Shown: positions 1 through 8,904 of the stretch, piece after piece
Layout: every line of letters starts with the position of its first letter
How positions within the stretch are numbered: position 1 is the first letter of the stretch
Assembly (NCBI RefSeq): GCF_900105735.1
Contig: NZ_LT629793.1
Location: 6,200,001-6,264,000, forward strand
Source: Pseudomonas yamanorum
Lineage (GTDB): Bacteria; Pseudomonadota; Gammaproteobacteria; Pseudomonadales; Pseudomonadaceae
Length of the DNA: 64,000 nt
Direction of reading: 5' to 3'
Made by a program: the position numbers and the translations under genes
Notes under the pieces: generated by a model
Database searches by the model: none
Seen by the model: the letters and a program-made list of their open reading frames with translations, nothing else
What the model was told of the DNA's origin: nothing

Positions 1-107
1 ACATCCAGAGCATCAATGAAGCCTACGAGCGCATGCTCAAGGGCGATGTGAAGTATCGGTTTGTGATCGACATCGAGAGTTTGAAGAAAGAAAAACACGC
101 GGCCTGA
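1..107 (+). CDS. Zinc-type NAD(P)-dependent alcohol dehydrogenase, C-terminal fragment
   Basis: Only the last 34 codons are present, in the frame starting at base 3 and ending at TGA 105-107. The peptide contains INEAYERMLKGDVKYRFVID, which is characteristic of the extreme C-terminus of YahK/AdhC-type zinc alcohol dehydrogenases that reduce aldehydes with NAD(P)H. The catalytic and zinc-binding residues lie outside the window, so the call rests on this tail alone. It points toward mntP and is separated from it by a REP doublet. Confidence 0.6.
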   Translation, partial: IQSINEAYERMLKGDVKYRFVIDIESLKKEKHAA

Positions 108-138
108 AATACGCTCCATAAGTTCCAGTAGATCCAGT

Positions 139-226
139 GTGGGAGCTGGCTTGCCTGCGATGGCGGTGTACCCGTCAACATCGTTGCTGACTGACACTCC
201 GCTATCGCAGGCAAGCCAGCTCCCAC
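139..226. repeat. REP doublet (inverted pair)
   Basis: GTGGGAGCTGGCTTGCCTGC at the left is answered by its reverse complement, ending TCCCAC, at the right, with about 40 bases between. This is the standard intergenic REP pair (REPIN) of fluorescent pseudomonads. It lies between the 3' ends of the dehydrogenase and mntP, where it could act as a bidirectional stem-loop. Five other copies occur in this window. Confidence 0.9.
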
Positions 227-242
227 ATTTGTTATGCGTCGG

Positions 243-806
243 TCAGACCGACAGGTGCTCATACAAAATCGTCGCACCCACCAGCATCAGCACCACGCCG
301 CCGACCATCTCGGCGCGCTTGCCCACCACAGTCCCCAACACCCGGCCGAGCATCATGCCGATGGTCACCATGGTCATGGTCGCCAAGCCGATCGCCGCAG
401 CGGCCACCAGAATATTCACGTCAACAAACGCCAGGCCCACACCGACCGCCAGGGCATCAATGCTGGTGGCAAACGCCGTCACGGCAAGAATCATGAACGA
501 GTGCTGGCTCGGTTTCTCTTCTTCTGGATCATCGGCCTTCAAGCCGTTGTAGATCATGTGCAGACCCAAGGCTACCAGCAGGGTAAAGGCGATCCAGTGG
601 TCCCACTGTTCCACCCAGCGGGTGGCGGCCTGGCCGATAGCCCAGCCGATGATCGGCGTGATGGCTTCAATCACACCAAAGATCAGACCGGCCCGCAGGG
701 CTTCGGTCAAACGGGGTTTGTGCAGGCTGGAACCTTTGCCGATGGCCGCCGCAAAGGCGTCCGTGGACATGGCAAGGGCGAGAAGGATGAGGGAAATGGG
801 GTTCAC
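243..806 (-). CDS. mntP: Manganese efflux pump MntP
   Basis: This 187-residue inner-membrane protein exports Mn2+ from the cytoplasm. It has six hydrophobic segments in two related halves. Each half carries a conserved acidic/polar motif: [13 protein letters not shown] near residue 14 and [13 protein letters not shown] near residue 112, as in the MntP (DUF204) family, and the length is typical. The start is GTG at 804-806, preceded by GGAAG at a spacing of about 8. The 5' leader holds a yybP-ykoY manganese riboswitch, which independently supports the function. It is probably a single-gene unit ending at the REP doublet. Confidence 0.93.
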   Translation of the reverse strand: MNPISLILLALAMSTDAFAAAIGKGSSLHKPRLTEALRAGLIFGVIEAITPIIGWAIGQAATRWVEQWDHWIAFTLLVALGLHMIYNGLKADDPEEEKPSQHSFMILAVTAFATSIDALAVGVGLAFVDVNILVAAAAIGLATMTMVTIGMMLGRVLGTVVGKRAEMVGGVVLMLVGATILYEHLSV

Positions 807-818
807 GGTAAGACTTCC

Positions 819-860
819 AGTCGGGCTATATGAGTCAACGACACAACCACACGCCCGACT
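819..860 (-). promoter_or_regulatory. Candidate expression-platform hairpin of the mntP riboswitch
   Basis: In the mntP mRNA an 8-bp stem can form between AGTCGGGC (860-853) and GCCCGACT (826-819). Its 3' strand abuts the GGAAG ribosome-binding site at 818-814. There is no following U-tract, so control of translation initiation is more likely than termination. The stem is seen in the sequence; its role is inferred. Confidence 0.55.
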
Positions 861-865
861 TTAGG

Positions 866-978
866 CATGGATGTGTCGCTGGTCTCACCAACCAAAATGG
901 TGTTCGCACCACGGCATGTTGCCGAGAATGTTGATACGAACGCTTCGAGAATCCGAAGCAGGCTACTCCCCAACGAGG
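866..978 (-). promoter_or_regulatory. yybP-ykoY manganese riboswitch aptamer
   Basis: Read on the minus strand, the leader begins GGGGAGTAGCC (971-961). It continues with a GCTTCG/CGAAGC hairpin, then ATCAACATTCTCGGCAAC and, near the end, GTTGGTGAGACCAGCG. These are the conserved blocks of the yybP-ykoY family, which senses Mn2+ and commonly precedes mntP. The outer boundaries are approximate. Confidence 0.88.
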
Positions 979-1024
979 TGGCGGATCATAGCCGCGCAAA
1001 CATGAAAATTTTGTTAATAACGCT

Positions 1025-1807
1025 TCAGCGCCCCTCAAACACCGGCGGTCGCCGTTCGGCAAACGCCGCCAACCCTTCGCCGAAGTCGGCACTCTCGCAG
1101 GCCTGGCGTCGCAGTTCGGCGATCTGCTCCATGGCCTGTACCGGCATCGGTTGCAGGTCTTCGAGGATACGCAGTTGCTCCTTCACTGCCTGGATTGCCA
1201 ACGGTGCCTTGGCGGCGATGCCCCGGGCGATCTCCAGGGCGGTGGCTTCCAGGGCGTCGGTGGCCACCAAGCGGTTGATCACGCCGAAGCGTTCGGCGCG
1301 TTCGGCGTCGAGCTTCTGGGCGCAGAAGAACATTTCCTTGAGCACGTGAATCGGCAGGTTGTTGAAGAACCGCAGCAGGCCGCTGGTGGTGTAGGGCAGG
1401 CCGATATTGGCCGGGGTCATGGCGAAGCTGGCGCTGTGGTCGGCGACCACCATATCGCAGCTCATGGCCAGGTCTACGGCGCCGCCCCAGGCTGAGCCCG
1501 AGATCGCCGCGATCACCACACCGGGGTAGGCGCGGATGCGCCGCAGCACTTGCTCCAGCGGCTTGCCGTAGGCCACCGGGTCGCGGTCGTGCGCCACTTC
1601 GCCGATGTCGTGGCCGGCGCTCCACACCGAATGGCCAACCTCAGCGCCGAGGATCACCACGCCGACGCCCTGGGCGGCGAGGGCGACCAGGCTTTCGTCG
1701 AGACCGTTGAGCAGTTGCGCGCTGAGGGCATTGCGCTGGCTGGGGTTGCTGAACACCAGGCGGGCGATACGCTTGTCGAGCAGTGTGAGGGAAACGTTGA
1801 CGGTCAT
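1025..1807 (-). CDS. Methylmalonyl-CoA decarboxylase-like crotonase (ScpB type)
   Basis: This is a 260-residue enoyl-CoA hydratase/isomerase superfamily protein acting in the cytoplasm. The oxyanion-hole motifs are SAGHDI near residue 64 and ISGSAWGGAVDLAM near residue 103. FAMTPANIGLPY, HVLKEMFF, AAKAPLAIQAVKEQLRIL and the C-terminal RRPPVFEG match what I remember of E. coli ScpB rather than a hydratase. ScpB decarboxylates methylmalonyl-CoA to propionyl-CoA. The gene overlaps the CoA-transferase gene upstream by 4 bp (ATGA), so the two are translationally coupled and probably act in sequence. The true acyl-CoA substrate here is unknown. Confidence 0.72.
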   Translation of the reverse strand: MTVNVSLTLLDKRIARLVFSNPSQRNALSAQLLNGLDESLVALAAQGVGVVILGAEVGHSVWSAGHDIGEVAHDRDPVAYGKPLEQVLRRIRAYPGVVIAAISGSAWGGAVDLAMSCDMVVADHSASFAMTPANIGLPYTTSGLLRFFNNLPIHVLKEMFFCAQKLDAERAERFGVINRLVATDALEATALEIARGIAAKAPLAIQAVKEQLRILEDLQPMPVQAMEQIAELRRQACESADFGEGLAAFAERRPPVFEGR

Positions 1808-3027
1808 GGTGCGACTCCTGTGGCGTGTTCGGGGTGCGTGGCTTGCAAGATGACATGGGAGTTGAGCAAGGCCTGGATCGAGGCCGGGTCGAAACCGGCT
1901 TGCTGGAGGATTTCGACACTGTGCTCCCCAAGCAGCGGCGGGGGTCGTTGCAGCTCGGTCGGCGCGGCGTCGCTGAAGATCGGCGTGACGACCTGGCGCA
2001 ACGCACCCAGGTTGGGATGGTTCAGGGTGCGGGTCAACTGGCTGTGCAGCACCTGCGGGTCGGCGAACACTTCGTCGAGGGTGTTGATCGGGCCGGCAGG
2101 CAATCCGGCGGCAATAAAGCGTTCGGTCCAGTCACGTTTGCCGCGGGTTTTCAGGCGGGTTTCCAGGATCGCTTTCAACTCATCCCGGCGTTCCACCCGG
2201 GCTTCGTTGCCGGCGAAGCGCGGGTCGTCCGGCAGCTCGGGCAGGTCCAGCAACACGCACAACCGGCCCCACATCGCCGAGGTGATCGGCGCCAGGTTCA
2301 ACGGGCCATCCAGGGTCTGGAACACGCCGTAGGGTGCAATCACCGCATGGGCATTACCGGTGCGCCGAGGCACATCGCCCAGGCTCAGGTAACGCTGGCC
2401 GTGCACACTCAGCAGGCCCACCAGGCTGGCCAGCAGCGACGTGTTGACGTGCTGGCCGCGCCCGGTGCGCTCGCGTTCCAGCAGTGCCGCCAGCACCGCA
2501 CTCACCAGCCACATGCCCGAAGTCAGGTCACCGATGGCGGTGCCGGTACGGGTCGGATCGCCCTCGTTGAAACCCGTCAGGCTCATCAGCCCGGAATAGC
2601 CTTGGGCAATCTGGTCGAACCCCGGCCAACTGCTCATCGGCCCGTCGCTGCCAAACGCATTGATGCTGCCCAGGATCAATCGTGGATTTCGCGTGCTGAG
2701 CACCTCATAACCCAGGCCCATGCTCTCCAGGGTGCCGGGCTTGAAGTTCTCGATAACCACGTCGGCGTCGTCGATCAACTGCTGGATCGTGTCCAGGCCC
2801 TTGGGGTTGCGAAAGTCCACGCACAGGCCGCGCTTGTTGCGGTTGCACGAGAGGTAGTAGGTGCTGGTACCTCGGTCGAACGGGCCCCAGGTCCGGCTCA
2901 TGTCGCCGGCCGGCCCGGGCTCTACCTTGATCACGTCGGCGCCCAAATCCGCCAGCACCATGGTGCAGAACGGTCCCGAGAGGGCGCGACTGAGGTCGAT
3001 GATCTTGATGCCTTGCAACGCTTGCAT
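1804..3027 (-). CDS. Class III CoA-transferase (CaiB/BaiF family)
   Basis: This 407-residue cytoplasmic enzyme would move CoA between carboxylic acids. The N-terminus GIKIIDLSRALSGPFCTM, followed by LADLGADVIKVEP, is the family signature, and VIENFKPGTLESMGL near residue 91 is also diagnostic. The catalytic Asp is expected in TAIGDLTSGMW near residue 168. Length is normal. It is the middle gene of a leftward operon: the MFS gene ends 18 bp upstream and the decarboxylase overlaps downstream. With that partner it may activate an imported dicarboxylate, but the substrate cannot be read from the sequence. Confidence 0.85.
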   Translation of the reverse strand: MQALQGIKIIDLSRALSGPFCTMVLADLGADVIKVEPGPAGDMSRTWGPFDRGTSTYYLSCNRNKRGLCVDFRNPKGLDTIQQLIDDADVVIENFKPGTLESMGLGYEVLSTRNPRLILGSINAFGSDGPMSSWPGFDQIAQGYSGLMSLTGFNEGDPTRTGTAIGDLTSGMWLVSAVLAALLERERTGRGQHVNTSLLASLVGLLSVHGQRYLSLGDVPRRTGNAHAVIAPYGVFQTLDGPLNLAPITSAMWGRLCVLLDLPELPDDPRFAGNEARVERRDELKAILETRLKTRGKRDWTERFIAAGLPAGPINTLDEVFADPQVLHSQLTRTLNHPNLGALRQVVTPIFSDAAPTELQRPPPLLGEHSVEILQQAGFDPASIQALLNSHVILQATHPEHATGVAP

Positions 3028-3045
3028 GGGCTTCTCCAGTCGGGA

Positions 3046-4347
3046 TTATTGCGGCAATGTCTGATGATGGGTTTCGACGGCAAACGGCAGGATCAGCACG
3101 CCCAGTACAAAGGTTGCGGCGGTCCAGGCAATCGGCGCGCCGATGGAGCCATACCAATGAATGGCGGCGGCCAGCAGGAAGTTGACGCCGGCGCCGATGA
3201 AACGCCCCACCGACGCGTTGAAGGCAAATGCGGTGGCGCGGATCCGGGTGGGATATTGTTCCGGCAACCACAGGGAAAAGATCGCGAAATTGCCGCCGAA
3301 AAAGCCGAGGAAGACCAGCGACACCATGAACAGGTGCAGGCCATCGTCCAGGTAAAACACCCAGCCAAAAGCAAAGATGATCGACGCCGCCATGCCGCTG
3401 AAATAAATCCCCAGGGCCATTCGCCGACCGAGTTGTTCGGCCAACCAGGGCGCCACCAGGCAACCGAGAATGGTGCTCAGGGACAGCACCGCCGCGCCAA
3501 TCGACGCCAGGTGCACGGCGCCCACGTGGTCGATACCGGCGCGGGTCGCCAGGGTGACCACGGCGGTGGCTTCATACACGGAACCGGCCCATAGACCGAC
3601 AATTGCCACCCCGACCAAGGCCGAGCTGGTCAAGGTGCGACGGTGAAAGGCCGGGGCGAAAATTTCCCACCAGGGCGCAGATGCACCTGCCTTGGGTGTG
3701 CTGCGCACGGCTTGCGGCTCCTTGACCTTCAGCGCGGTGTAGATCGCCACGACCGCCGGAAACAGCCCGCACAAGAACATCACGCGCCAGCCGTAAGTGG
3801 CGCCGACGGTGTAATTGAGCAGCGCGGCGATGAAAAAGCCCAGGTAGTAACCGGTTTGCAGATACCCGGCGCCCATCTTGCGCCGGTCCTCGGGCCAGCT
3901 CTCGGCCACGTAAGTGCCTGCCAGCGCCCACTCACCGCCGACTCCAATCCCGGCGATCAAGCGGAAAATCGCCAGTTGCCAGATGTTGTCGGAGAAGGCC
4001 GCCGCACCGGTAAAAATCGAGTACACCAGGATGCTCGCGGCCAGCACCTTGACCCGTCCGAAGCGGTCGGCCAGCGGGCCCCAGATAAACGACAGGCCCC
4101 AGCCCACCAGGAACAGGCCGAACATGATCGAGCCATACATGGCGATGTTCGCCGCCGTGGGGGCGAGCCCGGAATTGGGCAGCAACTCGGTCAGGGCGGG
4201 AATCAGCACCAGGGCGAAGATCACCGAATCCACACCATCCAGGACCCAGCCCAGGTACACCGCCCAGAAGCCACGAATCTGCTCGCGGGACAGCGGTGTT
4301 TTGTGGGGTTTTACCCTCGTTGCCGATGCGGTTAACGCTTTGGACAT
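3046..4347 (-). CDS. MFS carboxylate/aromatic acid transporter
   Basis: This 433-residue inner-membrane protein has about 12 hydrophobic segments. TM1 contains WVLDGVDSVIFALVL, and the loop after TM2 has WGPLADRFGRVKVLA, the MFS G-x-x-x-D-R-x-G-R motif. The second-half equivalent is LAEQLGRRMALG. This resembles the acid:H+ symporter and NanT-like branches of the MFS. It is the first gene of a leftward operon with a CoA-transferase and a decarboxylase, and it is divergent from the LysR gene across 159 bp. It is therefore likely the uptake system for the acid those enzymes process. Confidence 0.8.
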   Translation of the reverse strand: MSKALTASATRVKPHKTPLSREQIRGFWAVYLGWVLDGVDSVIFALVLIPALTELLPNSGLAPTAANIAMYGSIMFGLFLVGWGLSFIWGPLADRFGRVKVLAASILVYSIFTGAAAFSDNIWQLAIFRLIAGIGVGGEWALAGTYVAESWPEDRRKMGAGYLQTGYYLGFFIAALLNYTVGATYGWRVMFLCGLFPAVVAIYTALKVKEPQAVRSTPKAGASAPWWEIFAPAFHRRTLTSSALVGVAIVGLWAGSVYEATAVVTLATRAGIDHVGAVHLASIGAAVLSLSTILGCLVAPWLAEQLGRRMALGIYFSGMAASIIFAFGWVFYLDDGLHLFMVSLVFLGFFGGNFAIFSLWLPEQYPTRIRATAFAFNASVGRFIGAGVNFLLAAAIHWYGSIGAPIAWTAATFVLGVLILPFAVETHHQTLPQ

Positions 4348-4506
4348 GACGACCTCCCATTGACCCTGATCGGGCCTATAGAAGCGCGGCGAGGCGCTTC
4401 GTTTATTGTGAAATCAATCTATGCCGGTCCTACATAAGCAACAAATATGAAATTCCTTTGGTCCCATCGGATTTTTATATAGAGTCGATTTTTTTGGGAG
4501 GCTCCC

Positions 4507-5421
4507 ATGGACCTGCGCCAGTTGCGCTACTTCGTCAAAGTGGTCGAGTGCGCCAACATCACCCGCGCCAGCGAGGCGCTGCACATTGCCCAGCCCGCCA
4601 TCAGCCAGCAGATGCGTAACCTGGAGCGGGACATGGACATGCAACTGCTCGAGCGCAGCGTGCAGGGCGTGGTGCCCACCGCCGCGGGCCAGACGTTGTA
4701 CCGGCATGCCATCGAGTTGTTGCGCCAGGCCGACGGCACCCGCGAACTGCTGCGCCAGGACGCCGAATATCCCCAGGGCAAGGTCTCGGTCGGCATGCCA
4801 TCGAGTACCGCACGGATGCTCGCGATTCCCCTGGCACGCACCATCCGCAGCCGCTATCCGGGGATCAAGCTGGAACTGATCGACGCTCCCAGCGCCGACC
4901 TGGGTGGGCTGATTACCGTGGGGCGGGTGGCGATGGCGGTGATTGTCGACGGGGTGCCGACCCGGAGCGTGGCGTCCCGACGCTTGCTCACCGAAACCCT
5001 GTACCTGGTGGCGTGGCCGGAGTTTGCCCTGGCGGACATGCCCGTCAGCATCGAGGCGCTGGCGAATATGCCGCTGGTGCTGCCGTGTGCGCCCAACACC
5101 ATTCGCAGCCGCGTCGAGGCCGCCATGCAGGAAGCCGGGTTGCCGTTTGAGGTGGAGTTCGAAGCCAACTCCACCAACCTGTTGTTCTCGGCGGTGCAGG
5201 CGCGGTTGGGGGTGACGATTTTGCCGTGGGCGGCGGCCCATGTTGAGCTGGAGCAGCAGCAACTCAAGCTGGCGCGGATCGATCACCGGTTGTTCACCCG
5301 TGAACTGTCCCTGTGCTGGCCGGACACGGCGGTGCAGAGCAACGCGGTGCAGAAAGTCAGGGAGACGATCCTGGAGTTGTTCGAGGAGTTTGAACGCCAG
5401 CCGGTGTGGGCGGCGGGGTAA
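4507..5421 (+). CDS. LysR-family transcriptional regulator
   Basis: This is 304 residues with an N-terminal winged helix: MDLRQLRYFVKVVECANITR, then ASEALHIAQPAISQQMRNLE. A periplasmic-binding-protein-like effector domain runs from about residue 90. GGGAGGCTCCC immediately precedes the ATG. It is divergent from the MFS/CoA-transferase/decarboxylase operon, the classical arrangement for a LysR protein that controls its neighbour in response to the imported compound. I saw no single convincing T-N11-A site in the 159-bp gap, which is AT-rich compared with its surroundings. Confidence 0.88.
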   Translation: MDLRQLRYFVKVVECANITRASEALHIAQPAISQQMRNLERDMDMQLLERSVQGVVPTAAGQTLYRHAIELLRQADGTRELLRQDAEYPQGKVSVGMPSSTARMLAIPLARTIRSRYPGIKLELIDAPSADLGGLITVGRVAMAVIVDGVPTRSVASRRLLTETLYLVAWPEFALADMPVSIEALANMPLVLPCAPNTIRSRVEAAMQEAGLPFEVEFEANSTNLLFSAVQARLGVTILPWAAAHVELEQQQLKLARIDHRLFTRELSLCWPDTAVQSNAVQKVRETILELFEEFERQPVWAAG

Positions 5422-5446
5422 TCCTCTGTGGTTCAAGCCAGGTGCT

Positions 5447-6019
5447 TCAGCCCACCCGGATAATTTTCGATACCAGCTCGACAATGGTCTTCGCCTGCAA
5501 CTTTTTCATCAGGCGTGCCCGGTGAACCTCCACGGTGCGGTGGGAGATGCCCAGGCGCTGGGCGATTTCCTTGGACTTGAGCCCGTTGACGATGTGCATG
5601 GCGATTTCCCGCTCCCGGGGCGTCAGGTCGTCCGTGCCCTGGTGGGTACGGTTGAGGCGCTCGAAGTGCCAGACCATCAGCTTGAAAGGGTCGTGCGGGG
5701 TCAAAGTGTAGCCGTGGGACCTGGCCCAAAACACTTCGCCGCTGTGGTGCTGCATGAAGCGCTCATCGGAGTAGGAGCCGTTCTTGCTGTCGAGCAACCA
5801 GTCATGGCTGCGCTTGCCGATGGCGTGATAGTCGGCCTGGGAGGGGTAGATCAACAGGGTCAATTGGTTGAGCAGTGCTTCACGCGGGTAGCCGAACAGC
5901 TGCAGGAAGGCTTCGTTGCAATCGAGTATCACCCGGTGGCTGGTGATCAGCTGTGGGGCCGGGGACACTCTGAACGCCAGGCGTTCGATGTCTTGGAGTT
6001 GGTGTGCGAAAACGCTCAT
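5447..6019 (-). CDS. PAS-LuxR transcriptional regulator
   Basis: I chose the start at 6019 (MSVFAHQLQDIER), about 190 residues, because AGGA lies 7 bases upstream; an in-frame start at 6079 would add 20 residues without a good ribosome-binding site. Residues 15-115 look like a PAS sensor fold (PAPQLITSHRVILDCNEAFL, then FGYPREALL). The C-terminal LuxR helix-turn-helix is LTPREREIAMHIVNGLKSKE, then IAQRLGISHRTVEVHRARLM. It is convergent with lysR and divergent from the thiolase gene across 130 bp that contain a 20-bp palindrome. It probably regulates the thiolase/ligase/MFS unit. Confidence 0.82.
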   Translation of the reverse strand: MSVFAHQLQDIERLAFRVSPAPQLITSHRVILDCNEAFLQLFGYPREALLNQLTLLIYPSQADYHAIGKRSHDWLLDSKNGSYSDERFMQHHSGEVFWARSHGYTLTPHDPFKLMVWHFERLNRTHQGTDDLTPREREIAMHIVNGLKSKEIAQRLGISHRTVEVHRARLMKKLQAKTIVELVSKIIRVG

Positions 6020-6053
6020 CGGGCATCCTGCCTCAGGGGGTATCCGGCCCACG

Positions 6054-6073
6054 CTACTTATCCATGTAAGTAG
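6054..6073. promoter_or_regulatory. 20-bp perfect palindrome, candidate LuxR-type operator
   Basis: CTACTTA (6054-6060), the 6-base spacer TCCATG and TAAGTAG (6067-6073) form a perfect dyad. It lies between the divergent PAS-LuxR and thiolase genes, 35 bp from the regulator start and 77 bp from the thiolase start. The size and dyad form suit a LuxR/NarL-type dimer. Binding is inferred from position only. Confidence 0.5.
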
Positions 6074-6149
6074 TTGCACGAACTGGCAAGGGGGCTGTTC
6101 GGTGGGTCATTCTAAGGAATGTCCGCACCAAGCACAGAAGAAAATACAC

Positions 6150-7328
6150 ATGCCCGTTGATTGCGTTTCGATTGTTGCTGCTGGCCACTCACGGTTTGGC
6201 CGCCTGGAAGGCTCTACCCTGGAAGACTTGATCGTTCAGGTCACCCGCGAAGCCCTGGCGGATGCCGCCCTTGATGCGTCGGAAATCGACGCGTTGTTTC
6301 TCGGGCATTTCAACGCGGGGATGGTGCCCGACGGTTTCGCCGCCTCGTTGCTGCTGCAAGCCGACCCGGGATTTCGTTTCACGCCTGCCAGCCGTTGTGA
6401 AAATGCCTGCGCATCCGGTTCGGCAGCGATTCAGGCGGGGGTCAATGCCATCCTGTCCGGCAGCGCCGAACTGGTGCTGGTGGTGGGGGCCGAAAAGATG
6501 ACCCACAACACCACCGCGCAGGTGACCCACGCGCTGGCCGGTGCCGGCTATCAGAATGACCCGGCCGAGGCGGGCCTGAGTTTCCCGCAACTGTTCGGCA
6601 TGGGGGCCCGCCAATACGCCGAGCGCTACCATTGCCCGCTGTCATCCATGGCGGCCATCGCCACCAAGAACCACTCCAATGCCATGGCCAACCCCTTGGC
6701 GCAGATGCACCGGGTGATGGATTTCGAATACTGCAACAACGTCTCCCAGGGCAATCCGCTGGTGGCGCCGTCGTTGCGCCTGACGGACTGCTCGCTGATC
6801 AGCGACGGCGCCGCGGCCATTATCCTGGCCTCGCCCCAGCGGGCCCGGGCGTTTCGTCGTGATGTGCAGATCAGGGCAATGACCCAGGTGAACGACTTTC
6901 TGCCGATCGCCCAGCGCGACATCCTGGCGTTTGAGGGCCCGCAGCGGGCGATCCACTCGGCGTTGCGTGGGGCCAATGTAACCCTGGCAGACCTGAGTTT
7001 TGCCGAGGTGCATGACTGCTTTACCATCGCCGAGTTGCTGATCTACGAAGCCATGGGCCTTGCGCCCAAGGGCGAAGGGCATCGTGCCCTGGATAACGGC
7101 TCCGTGCGGGCGGGAGGGCGTTTGCCGGTGAACCTGTCCGGCGGGCTCAAGGCCAAGGGGCATCCGGTAGGCGCCACGGGCGTGTCGATGCATGCCCTGG
7201 CATTTCGGCAACTGACGGGGGAGGCAATCGGCCTGGCGGTGCCCAATCCCGAGTTCGGCCTGGTGTTCAACATGGGCGGCATGGCCGTGGCCAACTACGC
7301 CTCGGTGCTGCAAGCACGGCGGTACTGA
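6150..7328 (+). CDS. Thiolase-superfamily protein (SCP2-type acetyl-CoA acyltransferase)
   Basis: This is 392 residues, starting at ATG 6150 (MPVDCVSIVAAGHSRFGRLE). The nucleophile motif is CENACASGSAAIQAG, with the probable catalytic Cys at about residue 87. VHDCFTIAELL supplies the His, and LKAKGHPVGATG near residue 334 is the C-terminal thiolase signature. The pattern matches the SCP2/lipid-transfer thiolase branch, which cleaves or condenses branched or unusual acyl-CoAs. The ligase gene follows one base after the stop, so they are co-transcribed. Substrate unknown. Confidence 0.85.
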   Translation: MPVDCVSIVAAGHSRFGRLEGSTLEDLIVQVTREALADAALDASEIDALFLGHFNAGMVPDGFAASLLLQADPGFRFTPASRCENACASGSAAIQAGVNAILSGSAELVLVVGAEKMTHNTTAQVTHALAGAGYQNDPAEAGLSFPQLFGMGARQYAERYHCPLSSMAAIATKNHSNAMANPLAQMHRVMDFEYCNNVSQGNPLVAPSLRLTDCSLISDGAAAIILASPQRARAFRRDVQIRAMTQVNDFLPIAQRDILAFEGPQRAIHSALRGANVTLADLSFAEVHDCFTIAELLIYEAMGLAPKGEGHRALDNGSVRAGGRLPVNLSGGLKAKGHPVGATGVSMHALAFRQLTGEAIGLAVPNPEFGLVFNMGGMAVANYASVLQARRY

Positions 7329-7329
7329 G

Positions 7330-8862
7330 ATGAATATTGCCAACTGGCTGCACGACACCCAACGCCGTGATCCGCAACGACCTGCGTTGTTCGAAGGGAC
7401 TCGCCAGGTGGCGGACTACGAGACCTTTACGGCACGGGTGCGGCAACGCGCTGCCGCCTTGGTCGACCAGCACGGCCTGGTGCCCGGCGATCATGTGGCG
7501 CTGCTGATGAAGAATTGCTGCGAGTACCTGGAACTGCTCTACGCCATCTGGTGGATCGGCGGTGTAGCAGTGCCGATCAACAGCAAATTGCACCCGGCGG
7601 AAGCGGCCTGGATTACCGATAACGCCCAGGCGCGATTGATCTTTACCGACGGCGGCCAGGTGTTTGCGCACGGGGCTTTGCCTGAAGGCTGTATCGAGTG
7701 GGATGGGCGTGTCTTGCCGACCGCGTTCGCCGGCCCGGCGCTGGATCAGCCTTGCCGCCGCGCGGATCAGGACCTGGCGTGGCTGTTCTACACCTCCGGC
7801 ACCACCGGGCGTTCCAAGGGGGTGATGCTGTGTCACGGCAATCTGATTGCCATGTCGCTGTGTTACCCCACGGATGTTGACCCGGTCAGCGGCGATGACG
7901 CGGTGGTGTACGCCGCGCCGATGTCCCATGGCGCCGGGCTCTACAACTTTATCCATGTGCGCTGCGGTGCACGGCACGTGGTCCCTGAGTCCCGTGGTTT
8001 CGACGCTGGCGAGTTGTTCGGGCTGGCTGCCGGACTGGGCAATGTCTCGCTGTTTGCCGCGCCCACCATGGTCAAGCGGATGGTGGAACAGGCGCGGCGC
8101 GAGGGCTATGGCGGGGAAGGGATCAAGACCATCGTCTACGGTGGTGGCCCGATGTACCTGGCGGACCTGCAAGAGGCCGTCGACACCTTCGGCCCGCGCC
8201 TGGTGCAGATCTACGGCCAGGGCGAAACCCCGATGACCATCAGCGTGCTGTCCCGCGCACTGATCGCCGACCGGCAGCGCCCGGACTGGGCGACCCTGGC
8301 GGCCTCCGTTGGCCAGGCGCAGTCCTGTATGGAAATCCGCATCCTGGACGCCGATCACCAGCCCCTGCCGGCGGGGCAGCGCGGTGAAATTGCCGTGCGT
8401 GGCGCGACCGTCATGCAGGGTTACTGGCGCAACGAAGCGGCCTCCCGCCAGGCCCTGGTGGATGGCTGGCTCTTGACCGGCGACATCGGTTTTCTCGATT
8501 CGGCCGGCTACCTGACCCTCACGGATCGCTCCAAGGACGTCATCATTACCGGTGGCAGCAACGTCTACCCCCGTGAAGTGGAAGAGGTTTTGGCCCAGCA
8601 TCCCGATGTGTTTGAAGTGTGCGTGGTTGGCGAGCCCGATGCGCAGTGGGGCGAGTCGGTGGTTGCTTTTGTGGTGACCCGCGGCGCGCAAACCCTCGAT
8701 GAAAAGCTACTGGGTGCCTGGTTTATCGAGCGCATGGCTTCGTTCAAAAAGCCCAGGAAATACGTGTTTCGCGACGAGCTTCCCAAGAACAGTTACGGCA
8801 AGATCCTCAAGACCGACTTGCGGGCGTGGCTGAAACAGCAGAGCATCACCGCCGCTCACTGA
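7330..8862 (+). CDS. Acyl-CoA ligase (AMP-forming)
   Basis: This 510-residue cytoplasmic enzyme activates a carboxylic acid to its CoA thioester via an acyl-adenylate. The P-loop-like motif YTSGTTGRSKGVM is near residue 154. The A5-type motif YGQGETPM is near residue 296, and GWLLTGDIG with DRSKDVIITGGSNVYP marks the hinge and C-domain. The catalytic Lys is in SYGKILK near residue 491. All core motifs are intact and length is standard. It sits between a thiolase and an MFS carrier, consistent with import, CoA activation and thiolytic cleavage of one compound. Confidence 0.9.
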   Translation: MNIANWLHDTQRRDPQRPALFEGTRQVADYETFTARVRQRAAALVDQHGLVPGDHVALLMKNCCEYLELLYAIWWIGGVAVPINSKLHPAEAAWITDNAQARLIFTDGGQVFAHGALPEGCIEWDGRVLPTAFAGPALDQPCRRADQDLAWLFYTSGTTGRSKGVMLCHGNLIAMSLCYPTDVDPVSGDDAVVYAAPMSHGAGLYNFIHVRCGARHVVPESRGFDAGELFGLAAGLGNVSLFAAPTMVKRMVEQARREGYGGEGIKTIVYGGGPMYLADLQEAVDTFGPRLVQIYGQGETPMTISVLSRALIADRQRPDWATLAASVGQAQSCMEIRILDADHQPLPAGQRGEIAVRGATVMQGYWRNEAASRQALVDGWLLTGDIGFLDSAGYLTLTDRSKDVIITGGSNVYPREVEEVLAQHPDVFEVCVVGEPDAQWGESVVAFVVTRGAQTLDEKLLGAWFIERMASFKKPRKYVFRDELPKNSYGKILKTDLRAWLKQQSITAAH

Positions 8863-8904
8863 CCCCACTTTTCATGGATAGACATCAGACAAGGAGTCCC
8901 ATCG

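Noticed and set aside
819..860. mntP leader hairpin as an intrinsic terminator
   Set aside because: The stem is good but no U-tract follows. It abuts the ribosome-binding site, so translational control is the better reading.
1825..3594. 589-residue open frame opposite the CoA-transferase and MFS genes
   Set aside because: It covers two well-supported genes on the other strand and is rich in Gln, His, Gly and Arg, as expected of a shadow.
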